The translations under genes and the position numbers were made by a program. This document shows, in pieces, positions 37,353 through 49,736 of a stretch of DNA of 64,000 nucleotides; within the stretch, counting starts at the first letter, position 1; each line of letters starts with the position of its first letter. Below the pieces are notes generated by a model that was not told the origin of the DNA, did no database searches, and saw only the letters and a list, made by a program, of their open reading frames with translations. The stretch comes from Microcebus murinus (taxonomy: Eukaryota; Chordata; Mammalia; Primates; Cheirogaleidae): positions 19,976,001-20,040,000 of the forward strand of contig NC_134129.1 in assembly GCF_040939455.1 (NCBI RefSeq), given 5' to 3'.

Positions 37353-39030
37353 AGAATAATAAGAACACATTTCACAGGGATACACTGGATAGACAGGTAT
37401 ATTAAACCACATAGTGAGTTCCCATTTTGTTTAGAGTCCAATCATTAAAGTGTAGTTGCTCAATTAGGATGGAAGGCAGCCTCTATGGATGTAAAAGCTA
37501 TTCGAAGTTGAAGGCACAGTTTTCTAAGGGAGATTCTTGGAATAGATGATTCTAACCAACATGGCGGAGGTCTGCAACAGCATGCAACATCCCTTGGCAC
37601 TAATTAGCAGTACCAGCGCTGGCGGGCAAGGCTTTGGAGAGTAGCCCAAAGCCTGGCAGAGAGTAACTGTATCATGGCCTAAGCCCTCATCGTATCTGTC
37701 AAAGTCTTGGGTTTATATATATTTCGAAAAGTCCAATTGGTGAAGCAGCCCATAACTCACATACGTGGTCTGATAAGGTATGAAGTAACGTTCTCAAGGG
37801 GAGGGGAATTATGCTCCATGTTTGATGGGAGTAAGACCACTGGGACTTAGGGATGCCATGTCTGAGGCTGTGAGAAGAGAGGAGGTGAAGGAATTGCCTG
37901 AGCAGAAGTCTGAAATAAGGGCAGATGTTAACTGCCTAGTTGGGGGACATGTATCAGCAATCTGAGAGTACAGCGAAGCATGCTCCAACCTCAGAACCTA
38001 AGGGATCTCATGCACGAAAAGCCACGGGTGGCCTGACATGGAAACTTCTCATGGGTGTAGAGGTAGATTGCAGTATGTCAGCCCGGGAGAAGGGTCTCAA
38101 GGCTTTCATAGTGTTTGAACCCTGGGCCAAGTTCCTTCTCTCCTTTTCTCTCAACAATGCCTCCGTTAACGTGAAACCAGTCTCCCAGCGGGAAGCATGT
38201 AGTTTCCTTGTTCCTCGATCAAATGGGTCACAGCTACTCACATGAAAGATCAATATCCATAGCTTGAGCTTGGGATAGATCAGTTTACCTTGATCAAAAG
38301 GGCTGTACCTACTGAAAAGTGTATGTGTTTTTCACTTCTAGAAGGGAAGAAGGAAATTAGCTAGGACACCTTGTGATTTGGGGCGGGGGGAAGCCCAGAA
38401 AGCTTTGACCATTGTATCCCGTGTTTGTTTTTTTTTTCACGTGAGATCATTGGATTTCGCAACATGGCAAAGAGGATAAAAAGCAAGTGCTGGGGTTCAG
38501 TCACTGCCTCCTTGGCACTGGAGTGCTGGTGGCCCCCTGACCTCCCCGCTTTCTTAACTACTATTTCTGTGTCTGTGCCTTTGTTTTTCTCATCTCTTGC
38601 TGGGGACCCTATCTTTATGGGACACATCACAAACCCCCAATACATGTTCTTATCACAGCAAAACACGTGTCACTCACGTGGCAACTCGTGCACCTGCCTG
38701 GAATCGTTCCAAAGCTGCATGAACAGGAGGAGAGGATTTGTGGAAGTCTTTATCCATTCCTGACCTATCAGCATTTTTGAAATTGATGTAATCTTAATGT
38801 TTGTCTTTTTCTAAGGGAAATTTTTTTCATAGAAAGGAAATCATGTATTTTCTAAGCACAGAAAATATGTCCTTGCCCAGAGAAATGTTACATAGAATCT
38901 TGACAAGTCATTCCTGCAGAAGCCCCAATTCAAATTCAACATCCTTTGACTCGTATGCGACAGAGACCCCCTAAACAATCATTTTCCTCTTCAGTTATAT
39001 TTTTTTCCTTGATTTTTATCACTCTGTGAT
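37353..39030. other. Intergenic sequence, possibly with decayed LTR material
   Basis: The segment at about 38,430-38,760 is more GC-rich and open on the plus strand, with retrovirus-LTR-like wording ('GTGCCTTTGTTTTTCTCATC', 'GCTGGGGACCCTAT'). I could not define ends or duplications, so no element is called. No splice-flanked exon was found. Confidence 0.35.
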
Positions 39031-39035
39031 TGTAT

Positions 39036-39447
39036 TGATGTGGTACATGTATACCGTGGAGTACTACTCAGCTTTAAGAAACGACGGTGATCTAGCACCT
39101 CTTGTATTTTCCTGGCTAGAGCTGGAACCCATTCTACTAAGTGAAGTATCCCAAGAATGGAAAAACAAGCACCACATGTACTCACCAGCAAATTGGTATT
39201 AACGGATCAACACCTCAGTGGACATATAAGAGTAACATTTATCGGGTGTCCCGAGGGTGGGAGGGGGGAGGAGGGGATGGGTGTATACAACCACAACGAA
39301 TGAGATGTGCAACGTTTGGGGGATGGACACACTTGAAGCTCTTACTCAGGGAGGAGGGGGGCATGGGCAATATAAGTAACCTTAACACTTGTGCCCCCAT
39401 AATACGCTAAAATTAAAAAATAATAAAAATAAAAAAATTAAAAAAAT
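39036..39447 (+). mobile_element. L1: LINE-1 3' end, plus strand (end of ORF2 + 3' UTR)
   Basis: The element is 5'-truncated within the last part of ORF2 ('GGAGTACTACTCAGCTTTAAG', 'GAACCCATTCTACTAAGTG', 'CCAGCAAATTGGTATTAA'). The lineage-type 3' UTR follows, with a G-rich 'GGGAGGGGGGAGGAGGGG' segment and 'TGTGCCCCCATAATACGC', then an A-rich tail. The C-terminal ORF2 residues match those encoded by the copies at 48.4 and 59.5 kb. Confidence 0.9.
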
Positions 39448-40406
39448 CCCATGATGAATTATGTACCACGCAGAATCGGACTGCAGTGGATTCACATAAA
39501 TCAAAGAATATGTGCCATGTTGAAAGTCACAATTCTCATAACTGAAGATGCCAGCAGCTCTGATCTAATGATAATAAAATACAACGGACTGTTGTATCTG
39601 GATTCCCTTTCCTGAGCAAAGAATGATAATCATCATCAAAAAAAAAAACAAAAACATTTTTCATAACCGCCTCCATTGTTCTAGAGTTCCTTGCATTCCA
39701 AACATGATCATAATAATCACTTCCCTCCACACCTAGAAATCCCATGCCTGCATGACAGAGGTCTGGCCCGAAGCTGTCACACTAAGTAATAAATCCAATC
39801 GCTTCACAAGGGCTCATCTCTTAGCCTTGATTTAATCAAGGCTTCAGTGAAAAGTTTACTGTTTAGAATAGTCACCTTGTTCAAAACACTTGCCGGTGGA
39901 GGAAAATGCTATTACCAGAAACAAAATCACCGGCAGCCACTGGAAGAGGAGGTTCAAAGCTCTGGTTTAGGGGTGAGGGTCTGGTTCACCTTGAACACCT
40001 GCTGTATCTATCACACGCATGTAGTTTACAGCGTGGACACGCATGGCAACACAGGGACTTCCCGGTCACGAGGTAGTATAACATCCTTTCAGAATTTTTT
40101 TTTTTTTTTACATAGTCCTTTTCAATAAAGCCCCAACAAAATGCTTTCGATTTTATAGTGCTATCAAGATCGTTAGCGTATTTGATAAGCTGACTTCTCA
40201 CTTTCCCCTCGTGACTTTCATGAACTCCAACATGTTCCTGTTTGAACTGGATGGAGACAGTCCTTTTTCACTACGGCATCACCACGTCTGCTCATCTCTT
40301 TTTTATTTGCAACACATCAAATCTCATGTGTCAAATAATCACTCCACAAAGCACTATGAATATAGACACCACCCCATAGGCTGGCATTATGTGCTTGTCA
40401 TATCGA
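39448..40406. other. Intergenic sequence, nothing recognised
   Basis: The stretch holds a T run at 40,097-40,109. No exon or nameable repeat was found. Confidence 0.45.
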
Positions 40407-40746
40407 TTTTTTTTTTTTTTTTTTTGAGACAGAGTCTCACTCTGTTGCCCAGGCTAGACTGAGTGCCGTGGCGTCAGCCTCGCTCACAGCAACCTCCAAA
40501 CTCCTGGGCTCAAGCAATCCTCCTGCCTCAGCCTCCCAAGTAGCTGGGACTACAGGCATGCGCCACCATGCCCGGCTAATTTTTTCTGTATGTATTTTTA
40601 GTCGGGCAATTAATTTCTTTCTATTTATAGTAGAGACGGGGTCTCGCTCTTGCTCAGGCTGATTTCGAACTCCTGACCTCGAGCGATTCTCCGGCCTTGG
40701 CCTCCCAGAGAGCTAGGATGACAGGCGTGAGCCACCGCGCCCGGCC
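40407..40746 (-). mobile_element. Alu: Alu SINE (strepsirrhine type), minus strand
   Basis: A poly-T tail of about 19 is followed by 'GAGACAGAGTCTCACTCTG', both monomers, the linker 'TCGGGCAATTAATTTCTTTC', and the end 'CACCGCGCCCGGCC' at 40,746. The target-site duplication is not obvious. Confidence 0.95.
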
Positions 40747-40850
40747 TTTGCTACATTATTCATGGTCACCTTTAGCCCATCTGGCAATCCTTTTTTTGTC
40801 TTTATTCCTACCTCTAAATACATATGACATCATTGCCAATAGCAATGCCT

Positions 40851-40928
40851 GTCTAACACCCTCCAATTGGTGTTGGACCAATAAAGGTCTAACACCTTTA
40901 TTGGTTGCAAAAAGCAACCAATAAAAGG
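40851..40928. repeat. Cluster of overlapping, mutually exclusive inverted repeats
   Basis: GTCTAACACC (40,851-40,860) can pair with GGTGTTGGAC (40,869-40,878). The same middle arm can instead pair with GGTCTAACACC (40,886-40,896). CCAATAAAGGT (40,878-40,888) pairs perfectly with ACCTTTATTGG (40,894-40,904). CCTTTATTGGTTGC (40,895-40,908) pairs with GCAACCAATAAAAGG (40,914-40,928), with one extra A. Several stems share arms, so only some can form at once. No gene is adjacent. Confidence 0.85.
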
Positions 40929-41555
40929 CCTTTGGTGGAATCTCACTCCCTTGTCTCATGACTGCTCCCCTGGTAGCAGAGACTGGCTGCTTGCACGGGA
41001 GTGCCTTGGAATCTGCTCTCCCCTGGGTGGATTTGCTCTGTCCTGCCGTGCGATTTCTCCTTTGATTCCCGGGCAAGCATAGCCGGTGAATTTCCACACA
41101 ACTTCACATCACCGTCGCTATGTATATGCTTTACATAAGCTGAATCTTGTTATGCAAACGGCAGTGTGTAGATACAGGGGAAGAATTCTGGGACACATAC
41201 TCTGACAGTGTCCCACTGCCTTGTGTCCTTGTGGAATTTGAGGTGTCAATGAAGAGCAAGTGAAGTGCAAATAATTTATTACAGGGCCGGGGAGAAGGAC
41301 AAAAGAAAGCAAAACGTTTCCTCAGTGTTTCCATCTTTCTCTGTCAAGAGAAAATTTTGTTTGCTTGCAACTCTGCAGTACCTTTGCTAAGAAATAGAAG
41401 AATCCCACACTTCCTTATGCACAACAAGACATTATATTGTTAATTTTGGAAATAAAAGAAGAAAGTAAGTCACTGAAAAGGAAAAAAAAAACAAAACAGT
41501 GAATAAGTCATGTCCTTTGGCCTTGTATCATGTTCTGTAATTTGTGGTATGTCAT
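40929..41555. other. Intergenic sequence, nothing recognised
   Basis: This moderately GC-rich stretch follows the hairpin cluster. No exon, LTR end or nameable repeat was found. Confidence 0.4.
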
Positions 41556-41559
41556 AATT

Positions 41560-41900
41560 TATTGATGAATGTTCAGCTTGCCTCCAGTTTTTAATATTAC
41601 ATATACTAATAATACTGACCTTGAAAGTATATAAATACTTGCAAATATAACAATTGCAAATATAGCAATATTTGCAAATTTTATTTCTTTGAGATAGTTT
41701 CTTAGAGGTGGGATTTTGGGTCAATGGGTGTATTTGATTATAGTTTTAGTATATCATCATGCTAAATCAATTTCAGTGGGGGCCATAGCTGTGCTTAGTG
41801 GTACCTGTTTCCTTACTGCTCGTCAGCATAAGATATTGCCCATCTTTTAAATTTTGTTCCTAGTCTGATGGTAAATATATTCTCCAGCATTTCAATTTGC
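41560..41900 (-). mobile_element. L1: Ancient LINE-1-type fragment, minus strand
   Basis: The motifs 'CTTTGAGATAGTTTCTTAGA', 'GGTGGGATTTTGGGTCAATG', 'GGTACCTGTTTCCTTACTGC' and 'GTTCCTAGTCTGATGGTAAA' follow an old L1/HAL1-like reverse-orientation region. It is strongly diverged. Confidence 0.6.
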
Positions 41901-43749
41901 ATGCCCTTTATTAATTAGCATTTGTCTTTAGCATACTAACTCTGAGCACACACATTTCCACTTCCCCAACCTTTTCCCCTTCCCTTTTCTAGTTCAGAAA
42001 TCATTTCTCCAATATTTTGGCAGTGTCTATGTGAATAAGCCTTTATGCTCTCTTGCCTAAAATGCAAATGAAGAAAGAATACATTTACATAATTAGTGAC
42101 ATGATAATTTAATTTCCTGTTTACAAACAGGTGGGGGAGGGGAGGCACTTACTTTGTATTCTTCTCATATACCCCAGAATCCAAAGCATAATTCTACTTA
42201 CGTAATTTCTATGAAATAGAAGGCCAGTTTATCTAACTTACACAATGATCTCCTGGAATATCATTATTTCTATCTTCACCATTCTCATTCTACATGGTCA
42301 AAGGATATATAGGAAAATGAATAGTTAATAAAAGCATAATTTCCAAAATGTACTCTTAAATATCCATATGTCTTAAACACAGCTTATATATGGTGTTTAT
42401 AATGTATATATTTGTATGACCTATATTTTGTAAAATTGCATGCCTGTTTTTCAGTGCATTGCAGTTATTTATATATTGAATGTATATATTGAATATATAG
42501 ACATATATGTTTAGTAATATATTCAGCATTGTTTTAATAGCTTTACTCACTTTGAGTAGTAATTTCATTTTATCTCCAGTATTTATGCGCAAATACATTA
42601 ACTGTAGACAACCACATTATATATCACTAATAATCTCCATTTAATTTTATTTTAATCTGTCATCTTCTGTGCTCTGCATCTCAGAGTCAATACCTCTTTC
42701 TTCCCATATCACATGCTCTGTCAACAGTTTTGTGCCTGAGTAATTTTAAATGAAATCCTACTTACCACCACAAGCTTGGTTTCATATACCTTTATTGACA
42801 CAAGGGTTATTAGGCTTTATTTTCGTATGTACAAAATAAGAAAGAATCCTTTGAATGACTACCCATGAAAATCAGCATAGCGCCTATATTATCTTTTTAT
42901 TCTTTAAAATAATGTTTAAGTAAAATTCCGAAGATCGTTGGTATTATTTCCTTTTTTCTGCTGTAGCTGATAGACGCTAATTTTTAGAGTGACATGTATA
43001 GATTTTGGACACAGAAAGGATACACTTTATGAAAAGAAACAGAGTTGCATCCAGAGATGATAGCAAACTGCCAAGAGCCTCCAGCCACTGGAACGGGTAC
43101 TGGTTTTGGCCCCAGATGATGACATAGAATGCCTGATTGCATCTGTGTAATTTTAAAATTACAGACATGGTTACAATGTAAAAAAAAAAAAAAAAAATCC
43201 AGCCAAACAATGAATTTTTAAAAGCACAATGTTAAGTAAACTCTTTAATAACACATTTTCCCTAAATTGTTTCCATTCTACTTTCTCTCCATTGGATCAT
43301 AAACACATTCTAATTTGCCAAGATTCGTCGAGCAAGGCTAAGATACCCTTTCCATTTAAAAGACTTATCCATAATCAGTCACTAATGCCTGAAACTACAT
43401 TTAGCAATACGAAAAGGGGGGGGGGGATTCCTGGGACCTATGATATTCAAAACCTTGCTAGAAAATCTGGATTATGTAATGCAGTGTGAAGGGAATTCCA
43501 AATGCCTCTGGCCTGCATGTATGTGTTTTAAAAAACCTTTGAGAAAAAAAAAATATTCAATTACCTAGAGCTGGTAGGCACGAAGGTTTTCTACCCTTTC
43601 TCTTAGAATTCTTATTTAGATTTTCTATTTTAACCTGACCTTCTTTTTTGAAAAGAGTTTTATCTTTCATGTAAGGATGCCTAAATCTTTGTTTGCATAT
43701 CACCTGTAAGATAGAAATAAGAAGCTGTACCTTAATCAAGAAGAATTTT
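41901..43749. other. Intergenic AT-rich sequence, nothing recognised
   Basis: An AT-rich stretch with TATATA motifs lies at 42,380-42,530, an A run at 43,180-43,197 and a G run at 43,417-43,426. No exon or nameable repeat was found. Confidence 0.45.
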
Positions 43750-44099
43750 GGCTGGGTGCCGTGGCTCATGCCTGTAATCCTAGCACTCTGGGAGGCCCAG
43801 GCGGGTGGATTGCTTGAGGTCAGGAGTTCAAAACCAGCCTGAGCAAGAGCGAGACCCCGTCTCTACTACAAATAGAAAAAAAATTAATTGGCCAACTAAA
43901 AATATATATAGAAAAAATTATCCGGGCATGGTGGCGCATGCCTGTAGTCTCAGCTACTCGGGAGGCTGAGGCAGGAGGATCGCTTGAGCCCAGGAGTCTG
44001 AGGTTGCTGTGAGCTAGGCTGACGCCACGGTACTCACTCTAGCCTAGGCAACAGAGTGAGACTCTGTCTCAAAGAAAAAAAAAAAAAAGAAGAAGAATT
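43738..44099 (+). mobile_element. Alu: Alu SINE (strepsirrhine type), plus strand, with target-site duplication
   Basis: The body starts 'GGCTGGGTGCCGTGGCTCAT' at 43,750, with the linker 'TTAATTGGCCAACTAAAAAT', and ends in a poly-A tail near 44,088. The repeat AAGAAGAATTTT before and after is the target-site duplication. Confidence 0.95.
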
Positions 44100-44321
44100 T
44101 TAATTTCTTTCTTTCAAAAACTAGAGATTTTTCGTATTTGGTGTCCTCCATTGTTGAAGTTTTTGATGCTTGTTTTAATTCTTGATATTATTGTATAATT
44201 TTATGCCATTTTGAAATGATCGTTCTGTTCTTCTCACCGTAGTAATCGTATGTGTTGTCTTTATCTTTGCCCAAGAAAGTCGAACGCTCTTTCATTGTAA
44301 TCGTTGTCCGTATTGGTCTTG

Positions 44322-45034
44322 TGTCCCATGGTGGGATAGGTTTGTCTGGGTGCCCCTGGTCCCCTGGCTCCCAGAGTCAAGACTGAGTACTGGTACCGAG
44401 TCGAGCTGATGACAAGTGATCACAAACACAGAGCAATTTTATACCGTTTATCACATAGAAGAAGGAGTGAAAGTACAGAAGGAAGCTACACAAAGCTCAA
44501 ATAGGTTCCAGAAAGAGTGGAGAAAGATCCTGAAGTCTGAGCACAGTGGCCTTTTATAAGCTCACTAGTTTCTCCCGCCTTCCTCCTGGCAGGATTGGCT
44601 GTCGTTTCCCGCCTTTTGGGGTTATTGACAGGTTGGGGTTATAGAACAGGCTACATAGCAGGTCGGTTATATAAGTTTCCCTTTCTGTGCATGCTGTCTT
44701 TCCCAGAATCCTTCAGGAAGCTCCCCCCTCCATGCTAATTAGATGTTAACGAGCTCCAGGTCAGTTAAAGGTTCCTGGGCACCTTTCACTAAGTATGTTC
44801 CCACCAGGGAACAGTCCCCGGGCACACTTTGGTTCCCAGCTACAATGTGGTTCCCGCTGTCCACCCTTAGCCACTTCCTTGCCAGCTGTTTACCCTCCAC
44901 CAGACCTGACAGTGGTGGACTTTTATCTTGGAGAACCGTGTAATGCAAATCCAGATTATTGGAACACGTGTCCAGAACAAATGGAGATAATTGATTTGCA
45001 AACATTGATGTGGTACCTACAGTTTGTCTAACAC
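44322..45034 (-). mobile_element. LTR-like block of an endogenous retrovirus, minus strand (tentative)
   Basis: Read on the minus strand, the block runs from TGTGTTAGACAAAC (near 45,034) to a CA-ending terminus 'CCATGGGACAC' (near 44,322). It contains a good TATA box TATAAAAGG near 44,550, followed by a C/T-rich stretch. The layout TG...TATA...CA of about 700 bp is that of a solo LTR. I could not find a clean target-site duplication, so the boundaries are uncertain. No retroviral genes are present. The open frames at 44,739-45,031 lie inside the U3-like part and look like chance. Confidence 0.5.
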
Positions 45035-45091
45035 AGAGATCACTTCTTGTCTTTTACCCCCTTCTTCTTCTTTTTTAGAGTGGGTGGAAAT

Positions 45092-45122
<31 letters not shown>

Positions 45123-46083
45123 AGAGAGATGGAGAGTGAGCTATACCCCCTTCTTAAATGGTAGCATTCCCTGGGTTTCTGAGACACTCCACTTCCACCA
45201 CTCTATACATCATCATCTCTCCCTTATATTCCCATGGCTTGTTCGCTCACGTGGGCAGTTCTGTGGCTTCCATCCTTTTCCTAACTTACACGCCCTCTCT
45301 CATGTGAATCCACATCAACCACTGGTTCCCACTTCTTCAATGTACAACTTCTTATGAAGGGAGTCACCTGAGACTGCTCCCGTATTCCTTCCAGGCTGAT
45401 GCCCACAGTCCTGATGTTTGCTCTGCTATTGTGAGCAACTCCGACAGGATCCCACAGGCCTCTTGCCTTTATTAATTTTGATAAGAAATTGCACAGGTCT
45501 TACTACCCGATTTTGCCTGCAAACTTCTCCTCTAGGCCTTCCCGTAACTTTTCTAATAAATCTCTCCTTCTGGTCTATTTTAATGGAGGCATAAAGGGAG
45601 TTTGCCTCCTATAGCTCAATATCCAGCCAAGAATGTAGTCTTTTTTTTATTGAAATAATTTATTTAACCCAATATATCTAAAATATTGTTTCTATATGTA
45701 ATCAATATAATATTATTAATGAAGGTTTTTTTTATTATTATTTTGGCATGAAATCTTTCAAAGTATCTTTGTATTTTAAGCTTCTAGGCCAGCTGGATTC
45801 AGAAAACACATTTGGATGCACACCTGGTTTTCCCACATCTATTTATGTTAAAGTTGATCAGTGGGTCCAGGTAATGCCTACCTGTTTCTTTCATATAATT
45901 GTTGAGCATTCTTTTTTTTTTTTTTTTTTTTTGGTATTTTTGTAATTTCATTTATTTTACCTAGGGGTGCCAGATAGCAGTTTTCTAATTCTGTTGTATC
46001 CTTTGAATGAATTAGTTCTCACTCTTCTATTAAGAATTACATTTTTTCATGAGCTCATCATTACATTAAACATTAGCCTATTA
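45035..46083. other. Intergenic sequence with a (GA)n microsatellite
   Basis: A GA/GGAGA run lies at 45,092-45,133. A T run at 45,911-45,932 precedes no SINE body. The C/T-rich stretch at 45,140-45,560 has an L2-like feel but is not called. Confidence 0.5.
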
Positions 46084-46268
46084 GGGCCAGGCATGGTGGC
46101 TAACACATGTCATGGTAACATTTTGGGGAGGCTGAGGAAGAATCGCTCGAGGCCAGGATTTCATGACCCATATAGCAATATAGCAAGATGCTGTTTCTAC
46201 AAAAAAGGTGTGGTGGTGTGAACCTGTAGTCCCAGCTGTTCAGGAAGCTGAGGCAGGAAGATGTGAGC
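46084..46268 (+). mobile_element. Alu: Old, degenerate Alu/FLAM-type fragment, plus strand
   Basis: The block reads 'GGGCCAGGCATGGTGGCTAA', 'GCTCGAGGCCAGGATTTCAT', 'GTAGTCCCAGCTGTTCAGGA' and 'GCTGAGGCAGGAAGATGTGAG', with internal deletions. It is an ancient Alu-related monomer or fragment. Confidence 0.75.
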
Positions 46269-46433
46269 GTAGCCTTGATCTCTCTTTCTTGCCGTGCAAG
46301 AGTAATTCTCTTCAAGTGCTCATCCCTTACTTTTGCTTTAGGGAGACGAAAGAGAGGGAAGGGCATTAGGCTGTCTTCATGGTGCTCTATGATGACTGAA
46401 AACTTTTTGCGCAAGACTTAAACTCCCTTGCAG

Positions 46434-46643
46434 TCTGTTCTGAACTGACCGAATGGATGGGGCAAAGACGGAGGGTTTGTGCTGTTCCAATGCAACCACA
46501 GAAAACCTCGCTGTGCTTAGAATGTCTGGGGCTTTTCATCATCACCTTTCAGACTCCACTGAAATTTTGCTGCTAAAGGACTCGACTCCTCTTACGAACA
46601 CAACAACCATCTTCCGGCACGTCCAGAATCTTCAGTGTCGCAG
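46434..46643 (+). other. Exon-like block bounded by AG and GTACGT (speculative)
   Basis: 'AACTCCCTTGCAG' ends at 46,433 and 'TCGCAG|GTACGT' follows at 46,643, so the 210-bp interval has good acceptor and donor matches. Within it, a plus-strand frame is open from 46,453 and runs past the donor to 46,674. A TGA at 46,441 in that frame means the whole interval is not coding. It could be a non-coding exon or simply chance. Confidence 0.2.
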
Positions 46644-46916
46644 GTACGTGACTTCTTACGACGTTCTCGACTAAGGCACACTGCCATGGCGTCATTTCCC
46701 AGAGGTGGTGTTTAAATAGTATGCATAGTCCACGCGCGTTTGGTGGCTGCTACGGCTGCTTTTAGCCTGGCATGGTCATAGGTGTCTACAGTGCCTGAGA
46801 AGGTGCTATTCACACAGATGTCGGGGGTGCAGGCTTAGCCTTCCTGCAGGTTCCATTCTTTTGAGCTTTTCAGGTTCTCACTGGCCACAGTCTACCTGAC
46901 AGTAACATTTAACGAC

Positions 46917-47390
<474 letters not shown>

Positions 47391-47490
47391 AGAAGAGGAC
47401 TCATTTCTCTAATTCAGAAGTGTATGGATATAAACATTTTAATCTTAGCAAAAAATTTTAATTCTTCATTACTTCGCAGACACTGATTCT

Positions 47491-47620
47491 TTTCCCTCCC
47501 TTCCTCCCTCCCTCCCTTCCCTTCCCTTCCCTTCCCTTCCCTTCCCTTCCCTTCCCTTCCCTTCCCTTCCTTCCTTCCTTCCTTCCTTCCTTCTTTCCTT
47601 CTTTCCTTCCTTTTTCTTTC
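47491..47620. repeat. (CCCTT)n/(CCTT)n polypyrimidine tract
   Basis: This is about 130 bp of almost pure C/T with a CCCTT pentamer core followed by CCTT units and CTTT variants. The strand asymmetry and mirror symmetry make it a candidate triplex-forming (H-DNA) tract. Confidence 0.95.
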
Positions 47621-47824
47621 ATAAATCTAGCTTCCTTGTGTTACAGAAACGCTGTTGCCCGAGTTGCAGGGAGTTCATGTGTGATTTTTGTTTTGTTATT
47701 ACATGGTTCATGGAGCAGAGAAAAGAAAAGTCTGAAAATAAAACAATTTTAGAAGATCCTGTCCCAAGGTGCTTAACTGAACATGGATTCTAAAATGAAG
47801 CCTAAAAAAATTAAAAAAATAAAA

Positions 47825-47890
47825 ATACTCCTGGCGGATTTATCTTTTGTCTCTGATTTGTGGTGGATTTATCTTTTGTCTCTGATTCAT
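47825..47890. repeat. Short tandem duplication, about 29-bp unit
   Basis: The unit 'GGATTTATCTTTTGTCTCTG' plus about nine bases occurs twice in tandem, with a two-base difference near the end. Confidence 0.85.
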
Positions 47891-48124
47891 GGTGGTTGGG
47901 AATCCCCCTGGCAAAGTCTTCAAAGTGAATTCTCCACTCAGGAAACTCTGAATGTTACCCAGACTTTTACTGATGGTGCCGTCCCTCCCTGCTCATTAGA
48001 ATTCCACAATCTGAGGCAATGGATTGTAAAATACAGCACAACATCATCGTTTAAAGTCTGGGGAAGAAAAGTAAGGGTAGATAACAAAGCATTACGGCGA
48101 CACGATGGCAGAGAAAACTATGAT

Positions 48125-48757
48125 ATTTTATTTATTTTTGTTTTGTTTTGTTTATTTTAGCATATTATGGGGTTACACATGTTAAGGCTACGTATATTGC
48201 CCATGCCTCCCCTCCTCCCCTGAGTCAGAGCTTCAAGCATGTCCATCCCCCAAACATTGCACATCTCACTCATTATGTATGCATATACCTGTCCCCTCCT
48301 CCCCTCCCACCTGCCCGACACCCAATAGATGTTATTCCTATGTGTCCACTTAGGTGCTGATCAGTTAATACCAATTTGCTGGTGAGTACATGTGGTGCTT
48401 GTTTTTCCATTCTTGGGATACTTCACTTAGTAGAATGGGTTCCAGCTCCATCCAGGAAAATACAAGAGGTGCTGTATCACCGTTGTTTCTCATAGCTGAA
48501 TAGTACTCCATGGTACACATACACCACATTTTATTAATCCACTCATGAACTGATGGGCACTTGGGTTGTTTCCACAGCTTTGCAATTGTGAATTGTGCTG
48601 CTATAAACATTCAAGTGCAGGTGTCTTTTTCACAGAGTGAGTTTTAATCTTTTGGGTAGATGCCCAGTAGTGGGATTGCTGGATCAAATGATAGATCTAC
48701 TTGTATCACTTTGAGGTATCTCCATATTGCTTTCCACAGAGGTTGAACTAGTTTGCA
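48125..48757 (-). mobile_element. L1: LINE-1 3' end (ORF2 C-terminus + 3' UTR), minus strand
   Basis: On the minus strand the element starts within ORF2 and includes the residues just before 'ANWY-stop', then the 3' UTR with 'GCATATTATGGGGTTACACA' (plus-strand text), and ends in an A-rich tail near 48,125. It is truncated at its 5' end at about 48,757. Codons are disrupted relative to the 59-kb copy. Confidence 0.9.
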
Positions 48758-49736
48758 GTAATATTATTTTATATTATAGGATGTTGGGCTGATACAAAAC
48801 AGCCTAAAGGGACGCACAACACACGAGAGCAAAAGAGGTCTGGTGAGAAACAGGCATGCCGAGGAGAGGAGGAAGTGCCAGAGGGATAAAAAGAAGAAAA
48901 GAAAAGGGACAAATTCCAAAGGAGATAACTTAAAAGAGAGGAGGGGAAGGCAAAGAATATAAGAAAGATAAACAGGAAAGAGTAAATGGTAAAGAGGAAA
49001 AACAGGAAGGAAAAAAGAACAGGTGAATGATGGAATTGATCAAATCAAAGGTAGGTTTTAATGAGATACAACTAGAAATGATGATATACTATCTGATCCT
49101 TTCTTTTGGAATTTACATCAAAACTGAGTTATTCAGTGTACTTGCAGTCATTTCACATGAAAAAATAAGTAAATAAAATGCAAACTATTCAAATGACATT
49201 TTTTATGAAGAAAAGTATTTTGTCTTCATCATTCCTGATTCTCCCACTTTTTCATTTGCATGTATGTGTGTGTGTGTGTGTACTTTGTATGGGTACATGT
49301 ATTTATAGATTCAAAGCTACTTCCACTAGTAATGTTCAGTGATGTCTTTGTATTTGACAGAAATGATTATTTAATTGGAATTTTCTAAGGAAGTTAACAT
49401 GGAAGAAGGCAGAGAGTGTAATATGCATTTCAATTCCACTGATTCGAGGTTTTGAAAAGAGAGACCTGCCTGATTTTAAATGATTAGATGATTAATCAGG
49501 TTTTCCCAATAGAGTGAAACTTCTATTAAAATTAAAATTTGTTTTATCAGGGAATGGCTGTCTATAACCTCTATTATATTAATAACCAAGTGCAAAAGAA
49601 AATTGTGAGAGTGACTAGCCCACAGGAGAAATAGAAACCATTTACTTCCAAGGCAGTAGGTATGATTCAGAGTTTAAATTATTTCAAAAATGCAATATAA
49701 GACATCCATATATATAGTGACAGAAACAAAGCAATT
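48758..49736. other. Intergenic sequence, A/G-rich then AT-rich, nothing recognised
   Basis: Positions 48,860-49,020 are strongly purine-biased on the plus strand. A short (TG) run lies at 49,263-49,281. No exon or nameable repeat was found. Confidence 0.45.
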
